A stretch of DNA of 64,000 nt, taken from NCBI RefSeq assembly GCF_011694515.1, contig NZ_CP050192.1, forward strand, positions 2,037,131-2,101,130, in the 5' to 3' direction. Under the pieces are notes generated by a model that was given only the letters and a program-made list of their open reading frames with translations, searched no databases and was not told the origin of the DNA. Made by a program: the position numbers and the translations under genes. Positions 25,365 through 33,494 of the stretch are shown here, piece by piece (the stretch's first letter is position 1; every line of letters begins with the position of its first letter). The DNA is from Mycobacterium sp. DL592 (lineage in GTDB: Bacteria; Actinomycetota; Actinomycetes; Mycobacteriales; Mycobacteriaceae).

Positions 25365-26108
25365 TCAGGGCAGCGCGCGGTGCGGCACGTCGGTGATCAA
25401 ACCACCGTCCACCACGTACTCCGAACCGGTCGAGAAGGACGACTCGTCGCTGGCCAGGAAGACGATGAAGGTGGCGACCTCTTCGGGCCTGCCGGGACGG
25501 CCGAGCGGGGCACCGACCATGTCGTCAGGGAAGTGCTTGGTCATCGGGGTGCGGATGAAGCCCGGGTGGACCGAGTTGACCCGGATGTTGTCGGAGGCCA
25601 GTTCCAGCGCGGCAGACTTGGTCAGGCCGCGCAGGGCCCACTTGGAGGCGACGTAGCTGTGCACCCAGGACGCGCCGCGCATCCCTTCGATCGAGGAGAC
25701 GTTGATGATGGACCCGCCGCCGGCGGCCTTCATGGGCTCCAGTACGGCTTTGATGCCGAGCATCGCGCCGGTGAGGTTGACGGCCAGCACGCGGTTCCAC
25801 TTGTCGACATCGATCGACTTCAGCGGTGAAACCTGCACGATGCCCGCGTTGTTCACCAGGACGTTGATCTTGCCGAAGGCGCTCAGTGCGGTTTCGACGG
25901 CGGCCTGCCACTCGTCGACTTCCGTCACGTCGAGGTGTACGTAGCGCGCGGCGTCGCCGAGCTCATCGGCCAGCTCCTGGCCCTTCTCGTCGAGGATGTC
26001 GCCGATGACGACCTTGGCGCCTTCGGCGACGAGCATCCGCGCGTCGGCCGCGCCCATCCCCTGCGCTCCACCGGTGATGATTGCCACTTTGTCCGCTACG
26101 CGTCCCAT
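25365..26108 (-). CDS. Short-chain dehydrogenase/reductase (FabG3-like)
   Basis: A 247-residue classical SDR. The cofactor motif is VAIITGGAQGMGAADARML (TGGxxGMG), the NNAG motif is NVLVNNAGIVQV, and the catalytic Ser139 (NVSSIEG), Tyr152 and Lys156 (YVASK) are all present. The protein closely follows M. tuberculosis FabG3 (Rv2002, a 20-beta-hydroxysteroid dehydrogenase) along its length: GDILDEKG, HLDVTEVDEWQAAV and FLASDESSFSTGSEYVVDGG have clear counterparts. A steroid or ketone reductase role is plausible. The start is ATG at 26108. A KstR-type palindrome lies 37-50 bp upstream, which would place it in cholesterol/lipid control. Confidence 0.9.
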   Translation of the reverse strand: MGRVADKVAIITGGAQGMGAADARMLVAEGAKVVIGDILDEKGQELADELGDAARYVHLDVTEVDEWQAAVETALSAFGKINVLVNNAGIVQVSPLKSIDVDKWNRVLAVNLTGAMLGIKAVLEPMKAAGGGSIINVSSIEGMRGASWVHSYVASKWALRGLTKSAALELASDNIRVNSVHPGFIRTPMTKHFPDDMVGAPLGRPGRPEEVATFIVFLASDESSFSTGSEYVVDGGLITDVPHRALP

Positions 26109-26144
26109 GACGCGACAGGCTACCTCAGGCGCCAGCTCCCGAAA

Positions 26145-26158
26145 TAGAACCTGTTCCA
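26145..26158. promoter_or_regulatory. KstR-type operator (TNNAACNNGTTNNA) between SDR and DapB-fold genes
   Basis: TAGAACCTGTTCCA fits the KstR consensus TNNAACNNGTTNNA at every fixed position. It lies 37 bp from the SDR start and 58 bp from the start of the divergent 26216 gene. KstR is the TetR-family repressor of mycobacterial cholesterol catabolism, which is relieved by 3-oxo-4-cholestenoyl-type ligands. Assignment is by consensus match only; two more matches occur at 28215 and 36833. Confidence 0.65.
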
Positions 26159-26215
26159 GTTTCGCGGCCGAGTGCGCATACTGGGTCGACACCTTCACCG
26201 TCGCGAGGAGAACGA

Positions 26216-27292
26216 ATGGCTATCCGCGTCGCCCACATCGGCACCGGAAACGTCGGGCGTCTGGCCCTGTCCGAACTGATCAGCAATCCGGGGTTCGAGT
26301 TGACCGGACTGTGTGTATCGGCCGACGAGAAAGTCGGCAAGGACGCAGGCGAACTCGCCGGGCTCGATGTGACGACCGGGATTCTGGCGACCAAGGACCT
26401 CGACGCCGTGCTGGCCGCCAAGCCCGACTGCGCGGTGTACTGCGCCATGGGCGACAACCGCATGCCGCAGGCGATGGCCGACGTGTACAAGATCGCCGCC
26501 GCGGGCATCAACGTGGTCGGCACCTCCCCCGGCGTCCTGCAGTACCCCTGGGGGGTGATGCCCGACAAATACATCGCGCCGCTGGAAGAGGCTGCGCGGC
26601 AGGGCAATTCGAGCATCTACATCAACGGAGTGGATCCGGGTTTCATCACCGACCTGATCCCGCTGGCCTTCGCCAGCACCTGCGCAAGCATCCAGCAGGT
26701 GCGCTGTATGGAGATCGCCGACTACGCAACCTACGACGGTGCGACGGTGATGTTCGACGTGATGGGTTTCGGTCAGCCGCTCGACGAGGTGCCCATGCTG
26801 TTCCAGCCGGGCGTGCTCAGCGTCGCGTGGGGTTGCGCGATTCGTCAGCTGGCCGCCGGCCTCAACATCGAATTGGACTCGATCACCGAGAGTTACGAAC
26901 GCGAGCCCGCTCCCGAGGCGTTCGACATCGCGGCCGGCCACATCCCCAAGGGCGGGGTCGCTGCGGTCCGCTTCGAGATCAAGGGCATGGTCGATGACCA
27001 TCCCGCGATCGTCGTCGAGCACGTCACCAGGGTGCGCGGTGACCTCCGGCCGGACTGGGCGCAGCCCGCGCAGGAGGGCGGCTCCTACCGGGTCGAGATC
27101 ACCGGCGAGCCGTCCTACGTCGTGGACATCTGCCCGACGAGCACCAAGGGCGACCACAATCACGCGGCCATCGCCGCGGGCGCGGCTCGCGTCGTCAACG
27201 CGATCCCGGCCGTGGTCGCCGCGCCGCCCGGCCTGCGCACCACGCTGAACCTGCCGCTGGTGTCTGACGTCGAGTTGTTCACCGCGCCGTAG
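26216..27292 (+). CDS. NAD(P)-dependent dehydrogenase with DapB-like N-terminal domain
   Basis: A 358-residue protein with a Rossmann N-terminal domain (IRVAHIGTGNVGRLALSELI) of the dihydrodipicolinate-reductase type, followed by an alpha/beta catalytic domain. YCAMGDNRMPQAMADVYKIA, VVGTSPGVLQYPWGVMPD and INGVDPGFITDLIPLAFAS match the family annotated as NAD(P)H-dependent amine dehydrogenase or 2,4-diaminopentanoate dehydrogenase-like, of which mycobacteria have many paralogs with unknown substrates. The start ATG at 26216 follows GCGAGGAGAACGA. A KstR-type site lies between it and the divergent SDR, so control by sterol metabolism is possible. No export signal is present. Confidence 0.85.
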   Translation: MAIRVAHIGTGNVGRLALSELISNPGFELTGLCVSADEKVGKDAGELAGLDVTTGILATKDLDAVLAAKPDCAVYCAMGDNRMPQAMADVYKIAAAGINVVGTSPGVLQYPWGVMPDKYIAPLEEAARQGNSSIYINGVDPGFITDLIPLAFASTCASIQQVRCMEIADYATYDGATVMFDVMGFGQPLDEVPMLFQPGVLSVAWGCAIRQLAAGLNIELDSITESYEREPAPEAFDIAAGHIPKGGVAAVRFEIKGMVDDHPAIVVEHVTRVRGDLRPDWAQPAQEGGSYRVEITGEPSYVVDICPTSTKGDHNHAAIAAGAARVVNAIPAVVAAPPGLRTTLNLPLVSDVELFTAP

Positions 27293-27390
27293 GCGGGAAC
27301 GGCGCGCTCCCCGGTGGGCGGCGTTTGGCGCTTCGAGCGGTTGGGTAGACACCGCTGCGATTCGTCGAACATGCCCCGAGGAGAGAAGAC

Positions 27391-27735
27391 GTGACGGTGA
27401 AGCGGTTGATCCTGCTGGTTGGTGCGGTGCTTTTCGTCGTCGGCGTCATAGCGCTGCTGGTGCCGGTCTCGACCTCGGACGGCAACGGCGGCAGCATCGG
27501 CTGCGGCAACGCCATTTCGGCGGATTTGTCCGCCGCCCGGGAAGCTAACAGCAAGACGGTGGCGAACGTGCCGATCCTCAACCAGGTCGTCCCGCACGCC
27601 GACTACGTGGCGCAGTGCCAGTCGGAGGTGTCGTCGCGGCGCGCCTGGTCGATCCCGGTCACCGTGATCGGTCTTTTGGTCGGCGCCGGTGCATTGCTGG
27701 TCGGCGGCCGAACCGGCGTCGGCTCGGCGACTTAG
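27391..27735 (+). CDS. Two-helix membrane protein with extracytoplasmic Cys pair
   Basis: A 114-residue membrane protein. Two hydrophobic helices, at residues ~5-26 (LILLVGAVLFVVGVIALLVP) and ~88-107 (WSIPVTVIGLLVGAGALLVG), bracket a ~55-residue extracytoplasmic loop with two cysteines (GCGN and AQCQS) that could form a disulfide. The start GTG at 27391 follows CCGAGGAGAG, a good ribosome site. The protein type is common in mycobacteria, but I know no function. Its stop overlaps the stop of the convergent exported-protein gene by 4 bp. Confidence 0.8.
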   Translation: MTVKRLILLVGAVLFVVGVIALLVPVSTSDGNGGSIGCGNAISADLSAAREANSKTVANVPILNQVVPHADYVAQCQSEVSSRRAWSIPVTVIGLLVGAGALLVGGRTGVGSAT

Positions 27736-28052
27736 GGCCGATAACCGGGGATCAACACGGTGCCCGGGTAGTTCACGTAGTACGAGATGCAGATCGGGAC
27801 GTGCCGGCAGGCGATGATCGCCCCGGCGTCGGGCGCGGCGCCGATCACCTGATTGCCGCGAGGTGGCAGGTTGCAGTTCACGACGTACGGGTTGAGCGGG
27901 ACGATTCCGTTGACGCAGCCCTGCGGCCCGGCGCTGGCGACCGCCTCCGGCGGGGTGAGCGTTGCGGTGGCAGCGGGCACCAGAGGCACGCTCAGCGCGG
28001 CGGCGGCTGCGGCGGCTGTCAGGATCCGGCGGGTTCTCTGTCGAAGAACCAT
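27732..28052 (-). CDS. Small exported protein with Cys-containing mature domain
   Basis: A 106-residue exported protein. MVLRQRTRRILTAAAAAAAL and the following hydrophobic stretch form a signal peptide that ends near VPAATA. The mature part has four cysteines (QGCVNG, VVNCNLPP, IACRHVPICISYY) and a Pro/Gly-rich tail ending PGTVLIPGYRP. It is likely folded by disulfides outside the membrane. I do not recognise the family beyond similar short secreted proteins in mycobacteria. The start is ATG at 28052; the longer frame to 28091 lacks an export signal. Confidence 0.75.
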   Translation of the reverse strand: MVLRQRTRRILTAAAAAAALSVPLVPAATATLTPPEAVASAGPQGCVNGIVPLNPYVVNCNLPPRGNQVIGAAPDAGAIIACRHVPICISYYVNYPGTVLIPGYRP

Positions 28053-28214
28053 GATGGCCCCATTCGTTGATCCGTGCTCTACGTCGAGCACACAACTAAC
28101 GGTACTCCTGCGGGCGCCGTTGTTGACTGACCCGGGGATCCACCTGGCCCGATAGGCATTCGTGCGGTCGATGCGGGGAACACCTGGACTTGGCGGGGTG
28201 GCGACGTACTAAAC

Positions 28215-28228
28215 TAGAACACGTTCCA
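28215..28228 (+). promoter_or_regulatory. KstR-type operator upstream of the flavoenzyme gene
   Basis: TAGAACACGTTCCA fits TNNAACNNGTTNNA and is the nearest to a perfect palindrome of the three sites in the window. It is 31 bp before the start of the nitronate-monooxygenase-type gene, so a repressor bound there would block its promoter. A Shine-Dalgarno AAGGAG lies between the site and the start. Confidence 0.68.
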
Positions 28229-28259
28229 GTCGATAACCGCCCGCTTTAAGGAGCCGGTC

Positions 28260-29393
28260 ATGCACACTCCCCTTTGCGATGAGCTCGGTATCGAGTTCCC
28301 GATTTTCGCCTTCACCCACTGTCGCGATGTCGTCGTGGCCGTCAGCAAGGCCGGCGGCTTCGGTGTCCTCGGTGCGGTCGGCTTCACCCCCGAAGAGCTT
28401 GAGATCGAACTCAATTGGATCGACGAGCACATCGGCGACCACCCGTACGGCGTCGACATCGTCATCCCCAACAAGTACGAGGGCATGAACGCCGACATGT
28501 CCGGCGACGAGCTCGCCGAGATGCTCAAGAAGATGGTGCCTCAGCAGCATCTCGACTTCGCCAAGAAGCTCCTGGCCGACCACGGGGTCCCGACGTCGGA
28601 CGCCGACTCGAACGCCCTGCAGCTGCTCGGCTGGACCGAAGCCACCGCCACCCCGCAGGTCGAGGTCGCGCTGCAGCACCCCAAGGTGACCCTGATCGCC
28701 AATGCCCTTGGCACCCCGCCGGTCGACATGATCAAGCACATCCACGAATCCGGCCGCAAGGTCGCCGCGTTGTGCGGCTCCCCAGCGCAGGCGCGTAAGC
28801 ACGCCGAGGCCGACGTCGACATCATCATCGCCCAGGGCGGCGAGGGTGGCGGGCACTGCGGCGAGGTCGGCTCGATCGTGTTGTGGCCGCAGGTGGTCAA
28901 GGAGGTGGCACCCCGCCCGGTGCTCGCCGCCGGCGGCATCGGCAGCGGTCAGCAGATCGCCGCGGCGCTGGCGCTGGGCTGCCAGGGCGCCTGGTCCGGC
29001 TCGCAGTGGCTGATGGTCGAGGAGGCCCACAACACCCCGGTGCAGCAGGCTGCCTACGTCAAGGCCACCAGCCGCGACACCGTCCGCAGCCGTTCGTTCA
29101 CCGGCAAGCCCTGCCGGATGCTCAAGAATGACTGGACCGAGGCATGGCAGACCCCGGGCAATCCCGAGCCGCTCGGAATGCCGTTGCAGTACATGGTGTC
29201 CGGAATGGCGGTCGCCGCGACCAACAAGTACCCCAACGAGACCGTCGACGTCGCGTTCAACCCGGTGGGCCAGGTCGTCGGCCAGTTCACCAAGGTCGAC
29301 AAGACCGCGACGGTGATCGAACGCTGGGTTCAGGAATACCTGGAATCCACCGGTCGGCTCGAGGAGCTCAACGAGGCGGCAGCCGCCGTCTGA
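28260..29393 (+). CDS. Nitronate-monooxygenase-type (NPD) FMN flavoenzyme
   Basis: A 377-residue TIM-barrel FMN enzyme of the nitronate-monooxygenase / 2-nitropropane-dioxygenase family. Signatures are IEFPIFAFTHCRDVVVAVSK and AGGFGVLGAVGF at the N-terminus, the phosphate-binding segment IIAQGGEGGGHCGEVGSIV, and VLAAGGIGSGQQIAAALALG. The sequence is like M. tuberculosis Rv1533, whose activity is undetermined. Family members oxidise nitronates or act as enoyl reductases in fatty-acid and sterol pathways. A KstR-type palindrome 31 bp upstream suggests induction during sterol or lipid breakdown. No partner gene is coupled; the convergent neighbour encodes an exported protein. Confidence 0.88.
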   Translation: MHTPLCDELGIEFPIFAFTHCRDVVVAVSKAGGFGVLGAVGFTPEELEIELNWIDEHIGDHPYGVDIVIPNKYEGMNADMSGDELAEMLKKMVPQQHLDFAKKLLADHGVPTSDADSNALQLLGWTEATATPQVEVALQHPKVTLIANALGTPPVDMIKHIHESGRKVAALCGSPAQARKHAEADVDIIIAQGGEGGGHCGEVGSIVLWPQVVKEVAPRPVLAAGGIGSGQQIAAALALGCQGAWSGSQWLMVEEAHNTPVQQAAYVKATSRDTVRSRSFTGKPCRMLKNDWTEAWQTPGNPEPLGMPLQYMVSGMAVAATNKYPNETVDVAFNPVGQVVGQFTKVDKTATVIERWVQEYLESTGRLEELNEAAAAV

Positions 29394-29403
29394 CGCCAGC
29401 CGT

Positions 29404-29850
29404 TCAGCCCGCCGGGTTGAACGAGCTTCCGTTGCCCCATTCGCCCGATGTCAGGTAGCCCGGCTGCCAGCCCTGTGCCCCCAGGCACAACATGGGCAGG
29501 CCGTCGGGCGACTGGGCGGCGGCCTGCGGGCCCGGGCACGGCGAGCCGACGGTCTGCACGCCGTACAGCTTGTAGGAGATGACCCACGCGCCGGCGTCAG
29601 CGGGCGAGCGATCCATCCCGATCGTCGACTGGTTGGGAATCCAGTGGCAGGCCAACGGCTCCCCGCCGGGACCCCGGCCGAAGATGAAGCGGTCGAAGTT
29701 GTAGCACGGGGCGTACAGGTAGGCCTCGTAGTTGGTGCCGGGCGGGTCACCGGGGAACGGGCCGTGGGGCTCGTCGGCTCCCGCGGACGGGGCGACACAC
29801 AGTGCGGTGCCGGCGACAGCTGCTGCGGTAACGAGCTCGCGGAACATCAT
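29404..29850 (-). CDS. Exported hypothetical protein with Cys-rich mature domain
   Basis: A 148-residue secreted protein: MFRELVTAAAVAGTALCVAP followed by SAGA-DEPHG gives a signal peptide with a clear cleavage site. The mature part has four cysteines (APCYNFDRF, LACHWIPNQ, GSPCPGPQA and MLCLGAQ) and a C-terminal segment GWQPGYLTSGEWGNGSSFNP. Acidic-Pro-rich secreted proteins of this kind recur in mycobacteria with no assigned function. Two adjacent ATGs (29850 and 29847) are possible; GAGGG upstream allows either. Location: cell wall or medium. Confidence 0.78.
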   Translation of the reverse strand: MMFRELVTAAAVAGTALCVAPSAGADEPHGPFPGDPPGTNYEAYLYAPCYNFDRFIFGRGPGGEPLACHWIPNQSTIGMDRSPADAGAWVISYKLYGVQTVGSPCPGPQAAAQSPDGLPMLCLGAQGWQPGYLTSGEWGNGSSFNPAG

Positions 29851-30181
29851 TCACCCTCATCGATCGTGCGCTACCGGGCCCAGTGCCCCGAGGCCCTTCG
29901 CAGGTGAGCCTAGTGGCTGGGGCGCGCTGACTTCTGGCGAAACCGCAAAGGCGCTCGGGGATACGGGAGGATGACGGTGACGTCTATTTCCGGCGCAGCC
30001 GAGGCCGGCCGTCTGCGGCGTTGATAAGCTGCGGCGATTGCGTCGGCGGGGGAATGTCTCGACGGGAGAACGGGGTGGATGGGAACGCCGCAGCCCAGCC
30101 GTACGGTGTCCGACGATGCCTGCCGACGACCGCCCGCCGGGCCTTCCGCACCATCGTCGAGACGACCGAGGAGCTGACCCG
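29851..30181. other. Intergenic stretch of 331 bp upstream of the STAS gene
   Basis: The region separates the divergent exported-protein gene from the STAS/ANTAR pair and should hold both promoters. The only small frame with a ribosome site (29971-30024, 17 codons after GGGAGG) has no spacing between site and ATG and is not convincing. A Shine-Dalgarno-like GAGGAGC precedes the STAS start. No clear repeats or promoter consensus are visible. Confidence 0.4.
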
Positions 30182-30493
30182 ATGACAGAGGCCCAGTTCC
30201 GGGTGGGGGTGGACGCCGATGGTACGACGCCTGTCGTGGCCGCCCTCGGTGACATCGACCTGGCCAACGTCGCGCAGTTTCAGGACGAGATGAGCCGGGC
30301 CGCTGCCGGTTCGACGGTGCTGACCGTGGACCTGACCGAGGTCAACTATTGCGACAGCGCGGCAGTCCGCGCCTTGTTCGCCGTCGCCGCCGCCACCGAC
30401 CTGACCATGATCGTGTCCGCCGCCGGACCCATCACGACGCTCCTGGGAATTTCCGGACTGGACCGAGTCGCCACCGTCGTCGTCAGGGAGTGA
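30182..30493 (+). CDS. STAS-domain protein (anti-sigma factor antagonist-like)
   Basis: A 103-residue single STAS domain. The fold markers are VAALGDIDLANVAQFQDEM (first strand and helix), TVLTVDLTEVNYCDSAAVRA (the strand before the phosphorylatable Ser, here Ser59 within CDSA), and a closing SGLDRVATVVVRE. In SpoIIAA-type antagonists the equivalent serine is phosphorylated by an anti-sigma kinase and controls release of a sigma factor. No kinase or sigma gene is adjacent; the next gene, 9 bp downstream, encodes an ANTAR regulator with a GAF-like domain. The pair may therefore integrate stress signals into antitermination. The start is ATG at 30182. Confidence 0.88.
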   Translation: MTEAQFRVGVDADGTTPVVAALGDIDLANVAQFQDEMSRAAAGSTVLTVDLTEVNYCDSAAVRALFAVAAATDLTMIVSAAGPITTLLGISGLDRVATVVVRE

Positions 30494-30502
30494 TACTCAG
30501 CA

Positions 30503-31315
30503 ATGCCTGTACCGAGCTTCCAGCCGCGCGACGACGCCCGTCCCGCAGCGCTTTTCGAGCGGATCCTGGAACGCATCCACCGCGACCTGCCCGAGGCTGT
30601 GGGCATGGCGATCACCGTTCACGACCGCCGTCTGGACGACGAGCTCGCCGTCGTCGCGGCATGGGGTGTCGGGCAGGAGATTGTGCAGGCGCAATTGGCC
30701 GGCCTCGGCGGGCCGGTGGTGGACGCGTTCACCCACCAGGTGCCGGTGCTCAGTCTGGATCTGCTGGCCGATGACCGCTGGCCGGAGCTGACTCTTCAGG
30801 CCATGCTCGATCGCGCGCCTGACCGCAGCGAGGTCTGGCGGCGGGCCGCCGGCTCGGTGGCTGTCCCCGGCGTGTGGGAGGGCGACGGAACCGTCGTCTT
30901 GTCGTGCACCTCGGACCGGCCCTCGACAGCAGCGACGGTCAACACCCTGGTCGGCTACGAGCAGCTGGTCTCGGCGGCCATGCTCACTGTCGGCGCCCAG
31001 GACGGGACGGCGGTCGCGGACATGATGGCTGTGCTGCAGTCCCGGGGCGCCATCGAACAGGCCAAAGGGGCCATCATGGGCGCGCTGGGCTGCGACGCCG
31101 AAACAGCGTGGACGACTCTGCGCCGGGCCAGCCATGAATCCAACGTCAAGCTGCGGGTGCTCGCGGTGGCCTTGATGGAACAGATCAGCGGCTCACCCGC
31201 CGAACAACCCGCGGTCGGCGCGCCGATCGTCCCCGACGCCTCGGCCCGCCAGGCCGCCCGCCTGCTGTGGGCGGTGCTGACGCACGCACCCAAGCCGGGG
31301 TCAGCCGGCCGCTGA
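30503..31315 (+). CDS. GAF-like/ANTAR-domain transcription antiterminator
   Basis: A 270-residue protein. Residues ~15-165 look like a GAF-type sensor (LFERILERIHRDLPEAVGMA, VVAAWGVGQEIVQAQLAGLG, GTVVLSCTSDRPSTAATVNT). Residues ~175-228 are an ANTAR RNA-binding domain: MAVLQSRGAIEQAKGAIMGA and CDAETAWTTLRRASHESNVK follow the family pattern exactly, with the conserved Ala, Gly and Arg positions. ANTAR proteins bind paired hairpin RNA and prevent termination. The following ~40 residues are a Pro/Ala tail. It is co-transcribed with the STAS gene (9-bp gap). Target RNAs are unknown; none with obvious dual hexaloop hairpins was noticed nearby. Confidence 0.88.
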   Translation: MPVPSFQPRDDARPAALFERILERIHRDLPEAVGMAITVHDRRLDDELAVVAAWGVGQEIVQAQLAGLGGPVVDAFTHQVPVLSLDLLADDRWPELTLQAMLDRAPDRSEVWRRAAGSVAVPGVWEGDGTVVLSCTSDRPSTAATVNTLVGYEQLVSAAMLTVGAQDGTAVADMMAVLQSRGAIEQAKGAIMGALGCDAETAWTTLRRASHESNVKLRVLAVALMEQISGSPAEQPAVGAPIVPDASARQAARLLWAVLTHAPKPGSAGR

Positions 31316-31945
31316 GGCCGGCACGTCGATTGTCGTGGTCACCGAGACGATTTGGGGATCCGGCGGTGCCGAGGAGAACCCGAAGCTCACCGCGGGGAGC
31401 AGCGGCGCCAGTCCGCCGAGGTCACGGCCGCAGAAGCTGCCGGTGGCAGCCACGACGCGTCGGGAGCGTCGCACCCCGTAGTACTCGCGGCGGCCGTTGC
31501 CCGCGCTGCCCGCGGTGCGTACGCCGGGCACGATCAGGCCGGCGACCGGGTTGATCGCGGCAAGCCAACGCGGCTCGGTCGCCAGCCGGGCCGGCACCAG
31601 CCGCAGCAGCCGGTCGACCGGCGCGGCACCGCCAAGGGTGAGGGTGACCTGCAAGTCGGGCGCCCCGACCGTCAACTGGTCTTCGGTGAGGTCCGCGGTC
31701 ACCTCGCCGAGCTCGATGCGGTCGAACTCGTAGGTCGAGGCGACAAAGTCGGCGACCTCGGCGCTGGGGGCCAGCAGAATCCGCTCGTCGACGGCGGTCT
31801 GGACCATCACATCGGCGAACGATCCGAAGGGCGAGACCGGCCACCGGCCGACGACCAGGCGCACTCCGGCGGCGGTGCCCAGCCCGGCGATGTGTCCGGT
31901 GAAGATGAAACGTTGCCCATTCACCCCATCGAGCGTAGCGATCAC
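31301..31945 (-). CDS. Conserved hypothetical protein, beta-rich (about 214 aa)
   Basis: A soluble beta-rich protein with no export signal. It begins near IATLDGVNGQRFIFTGHIAG, continues with VRLVVGRWPVSPFGSFADVM and an N-terminal half of alternating strands, and ends PQIVSVTTTIDVPASAAG. Possible starts are GTG at 31945, GTG at 31924 and TTG at 31969; I list 31945. The 3' end overlaps the ANTAR gene end. A mid-region (RREYYGVRRSRRVVAATGSF) is basic. Similar proteins of unknown role exist in mycobacteria, and I cannot assign a domain. Confidence 0.7.
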   Translation of the reverse strand: MIATLDGVNGQRFIFTGHIAGLGTAAGVRLVVGRWPVSPFGSFADVMVQTAVDERILLAPSAEVADFVASTYEFDRIELGEVTADLTEDQLTVGAPDLQVTLTLGGAAPVDRLLRLVPARLATEPRWLAAINPVAGLIVPGVRTAGSAGNGRREYYGVRRSRRVVAATGSFCGRDLGGLAPLLPAVSFGFSSAPPDPQIVSVTTTIDVPASAAG

Positions 31946-32060
31946 CGGGTGGTGCGGGAGCCGGGCCAACTGACATGCGAAACGCCGTCAGGCCAGCGTC
32001 GAAATCTGCGACGGAGGTGGTTCGCTTAGTGCACACACCACTGCCGCCGGAGGAACGTCC

Positions 32061-32732
32061 ATGTCGGTCCATGACCCGCTCGATCAGGACGCGCGAACTG
32101 CGCGCGCCGCAACGGTGTGGGCGCTGACCGGTGCTGGTGCGGTGCTGGCTGCCGCCGGTCTGGTGATCGGCGTGACGGTGACGGCCGGTTCCCCCGACAC
32201 CCTGCCGGCCGCCCAGGCAGCGCCCTCGACCACGACGACGACCACCGCCACCACCGCGCCCAGCAGCAGCGGAACGGCCACGACCACCACCACCTCCGGT
32301 CCGGCGACGTACAAGGCCGACAGCAAGGGCTACGTCGACACCAAGGCGCGCTGCGACGAACGCCAGACCGTGATGGCCTACGGGCGCACCGAGCGGTCAC
32401 TCGCGGTGATCTGCGTAAGCCCCGACGGGACATTGGAGTACCGCGGGGTACGGCTGCGCGACAACGCCGCCATCCAGGTGTCGGCCAGCCGTGGGGCCGA
32501 CGGCACCGTGGTGGCCAACAACGACGGCGTCACCTACTCCATCTCCCCCACGGTGTTCCTCGTCTCCGAGGGTGACAACGTGCTTTACCGCGACTCGTGG
32601 CTGGAGTTCCAGCAGCCGGGCTTCTCTGGGGGGAGCACCACGTCGGCGACGACATCGGGCAGTGCGGCGCCGACCGTGAGCACCACGACTGTCACCATCA
32701 CCACCTCGGTCACGGCGGGGCCGAAGTCCTGA
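32061..32732 (+). CDS. Single-pass membrane protein with Thr/Ser-rich linker
   Basis: A 223-residue protein: a short cytoplasmic N-terminus (MSVHDPLDQDARTARAATVW), one transmembrane helix (about residues 22-42), a low-complexity Thr/Ser/Ala linker (about 56-82), an extracytoplasmic domain (about 83-195) and a Thr/Ser-rich tail. The domain contains a Cys pair (KARCDERQTVMAYGRTERSL and AVICVSPDG) and the strands LEYRGVRLRDNAAIQVSAS and VANNDGVTYSISPTVFLVSE. The Ser/Thr runs are typical of O-mannosylated wall-facing stalks in mycobacteria. No function is known to me. Confidence 0.8.
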   Translation: MSVHDPLDQDARTARAATVWALTGAGAVLAAAGLVIGVTVTAGSPDTLPAAQAAPSTTTTTTATTAPSSSGTATTTTTSGPATYKADSKGYVDTKARCDERQTVMAYGRTERSLAVICVSPDGTLEYRGVRLRDNAAIQVSASRGADGTVVANNDGVTYSISPTVFLVSEGDNVLYRDSWLEFQQPGFSGGSTTSATTSGSAAPTVSTTTVTITTSVTAGPKS

Positions 32733-32735
32733 GAA

Positions 32736-33440
32736 CTAGGTGTTGCGCCCGCCGTTGACGCCGAGGATCTGCCCGGTGATATAGCCGGCTTCCTCGGAGA
32801 TGAAGAACGCGCAGGCGGCGGCGATGTCTTCGGGCCTGCCCATCCGGCGAACCGGGGTGGCGTTGATGTTGGCCTGGATGTCGCCGAGATTGCCGCGCGC
32901 CTCGGCGTTGCGCAGCATCGGGGTATCGATGAAGCCGGGTGGCACGGCGTTGACGGTGATCCCGGCCGGGCCGTATTCCAGCGCAAGGCTTTTCGTCAGT
33001 CCGTTGACGCCGGACTTGGCGGCCACATACGCGGACATGTACGGGACACCGGAGTGGGTGCTCGATGACGAGATGTTGACGATGCGGCCCCAGCCGGCCT
33101 CGATCATGTCGGGCAGCACGGCCTGGATGCTGTGGAACACTCCGTGCAGGTTGATGTCGATGATCCGCTGCCACTCGTCGAAGCTGATGTCGGTGAACCG
33201 GCGGAAGCTGTCCTTGCCCGCGGCGTTGACCAGGATCGTCACCGGCCCCAGTGCGCCGCGGATCTCGGTCAGGGCCGCGTCGAGCTGGGCGCGGTCGGTC
33301 ACGTCGGCAACGTAGGAGAATTCGCTCTCCGACGGGGTGAGGTCGAGGACGGCCACGTTGTATCCGTCGGCGCGTAACCGGTCGACGACCGCCGCGCCGA
33401 TGCCGGAGCCTCCCCCGGTCACCACTGCTGTCTTGGACAC
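32736..33440 (-). CDS. Short-chain dehydrogenase/reductase
   Basis: A 234-residue classical SDR. Cofactor motif TAVVTGGGSGIGAAVVDRL, NAAG motif ILVNAAGKDSF, catalytic Ser near residue 125 (RIVNISSSST), Tyr138 and Lys142 (SAYVAAKSG), and the PG motif NAVPPGFIDTPMLR are all intact. An aspartate after the second strand (VLDLTPSE) points to NAD rather than NADP. The gene is upstream-adjacent on the same strand to the TetR gene (54-bp gap) and shares the locus with the P450 and ferredoxin, so it could dehydrogenate an alcohol produced by the P450. Its stop is 3 bp from the end of the convergent membrane-protein gene. Confidence 0.9.
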   Translation of the reverse strand: MSKTAVVTGGGSGIGAAVVDRLRADGYNVAVLDLTPSESEFSYVADVTDRAQLDAALTEIRGALGPVTILVNAAGKDSFRRFTDISFDEWQRIIDINLHGVFHSIQAVLPDMIEAGWGRIVNISSSSTHSGVPYMSAYVAAKSGVNGLTKSLALEYGPAGITVNAVPPGFIDTPMLRNAEARGNLGDIQANINATPVRRMGRPEDIAAACAFFISEEAGYITGQILGVNGGRNT

Positions 33441-33494
33441 GATTGTCTCCCTTCCGGCGACATGGCCGCCGTGTACGCGAATTATCTTGTCGGG

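Noticed and set aside
29971..30024. 17-codon open frame after GGGAGG upstream of the STAS gene
   Set aside because: No spacing between the putative ribosome site and ATG, low complexity and no sign of conservation visible from sequence.
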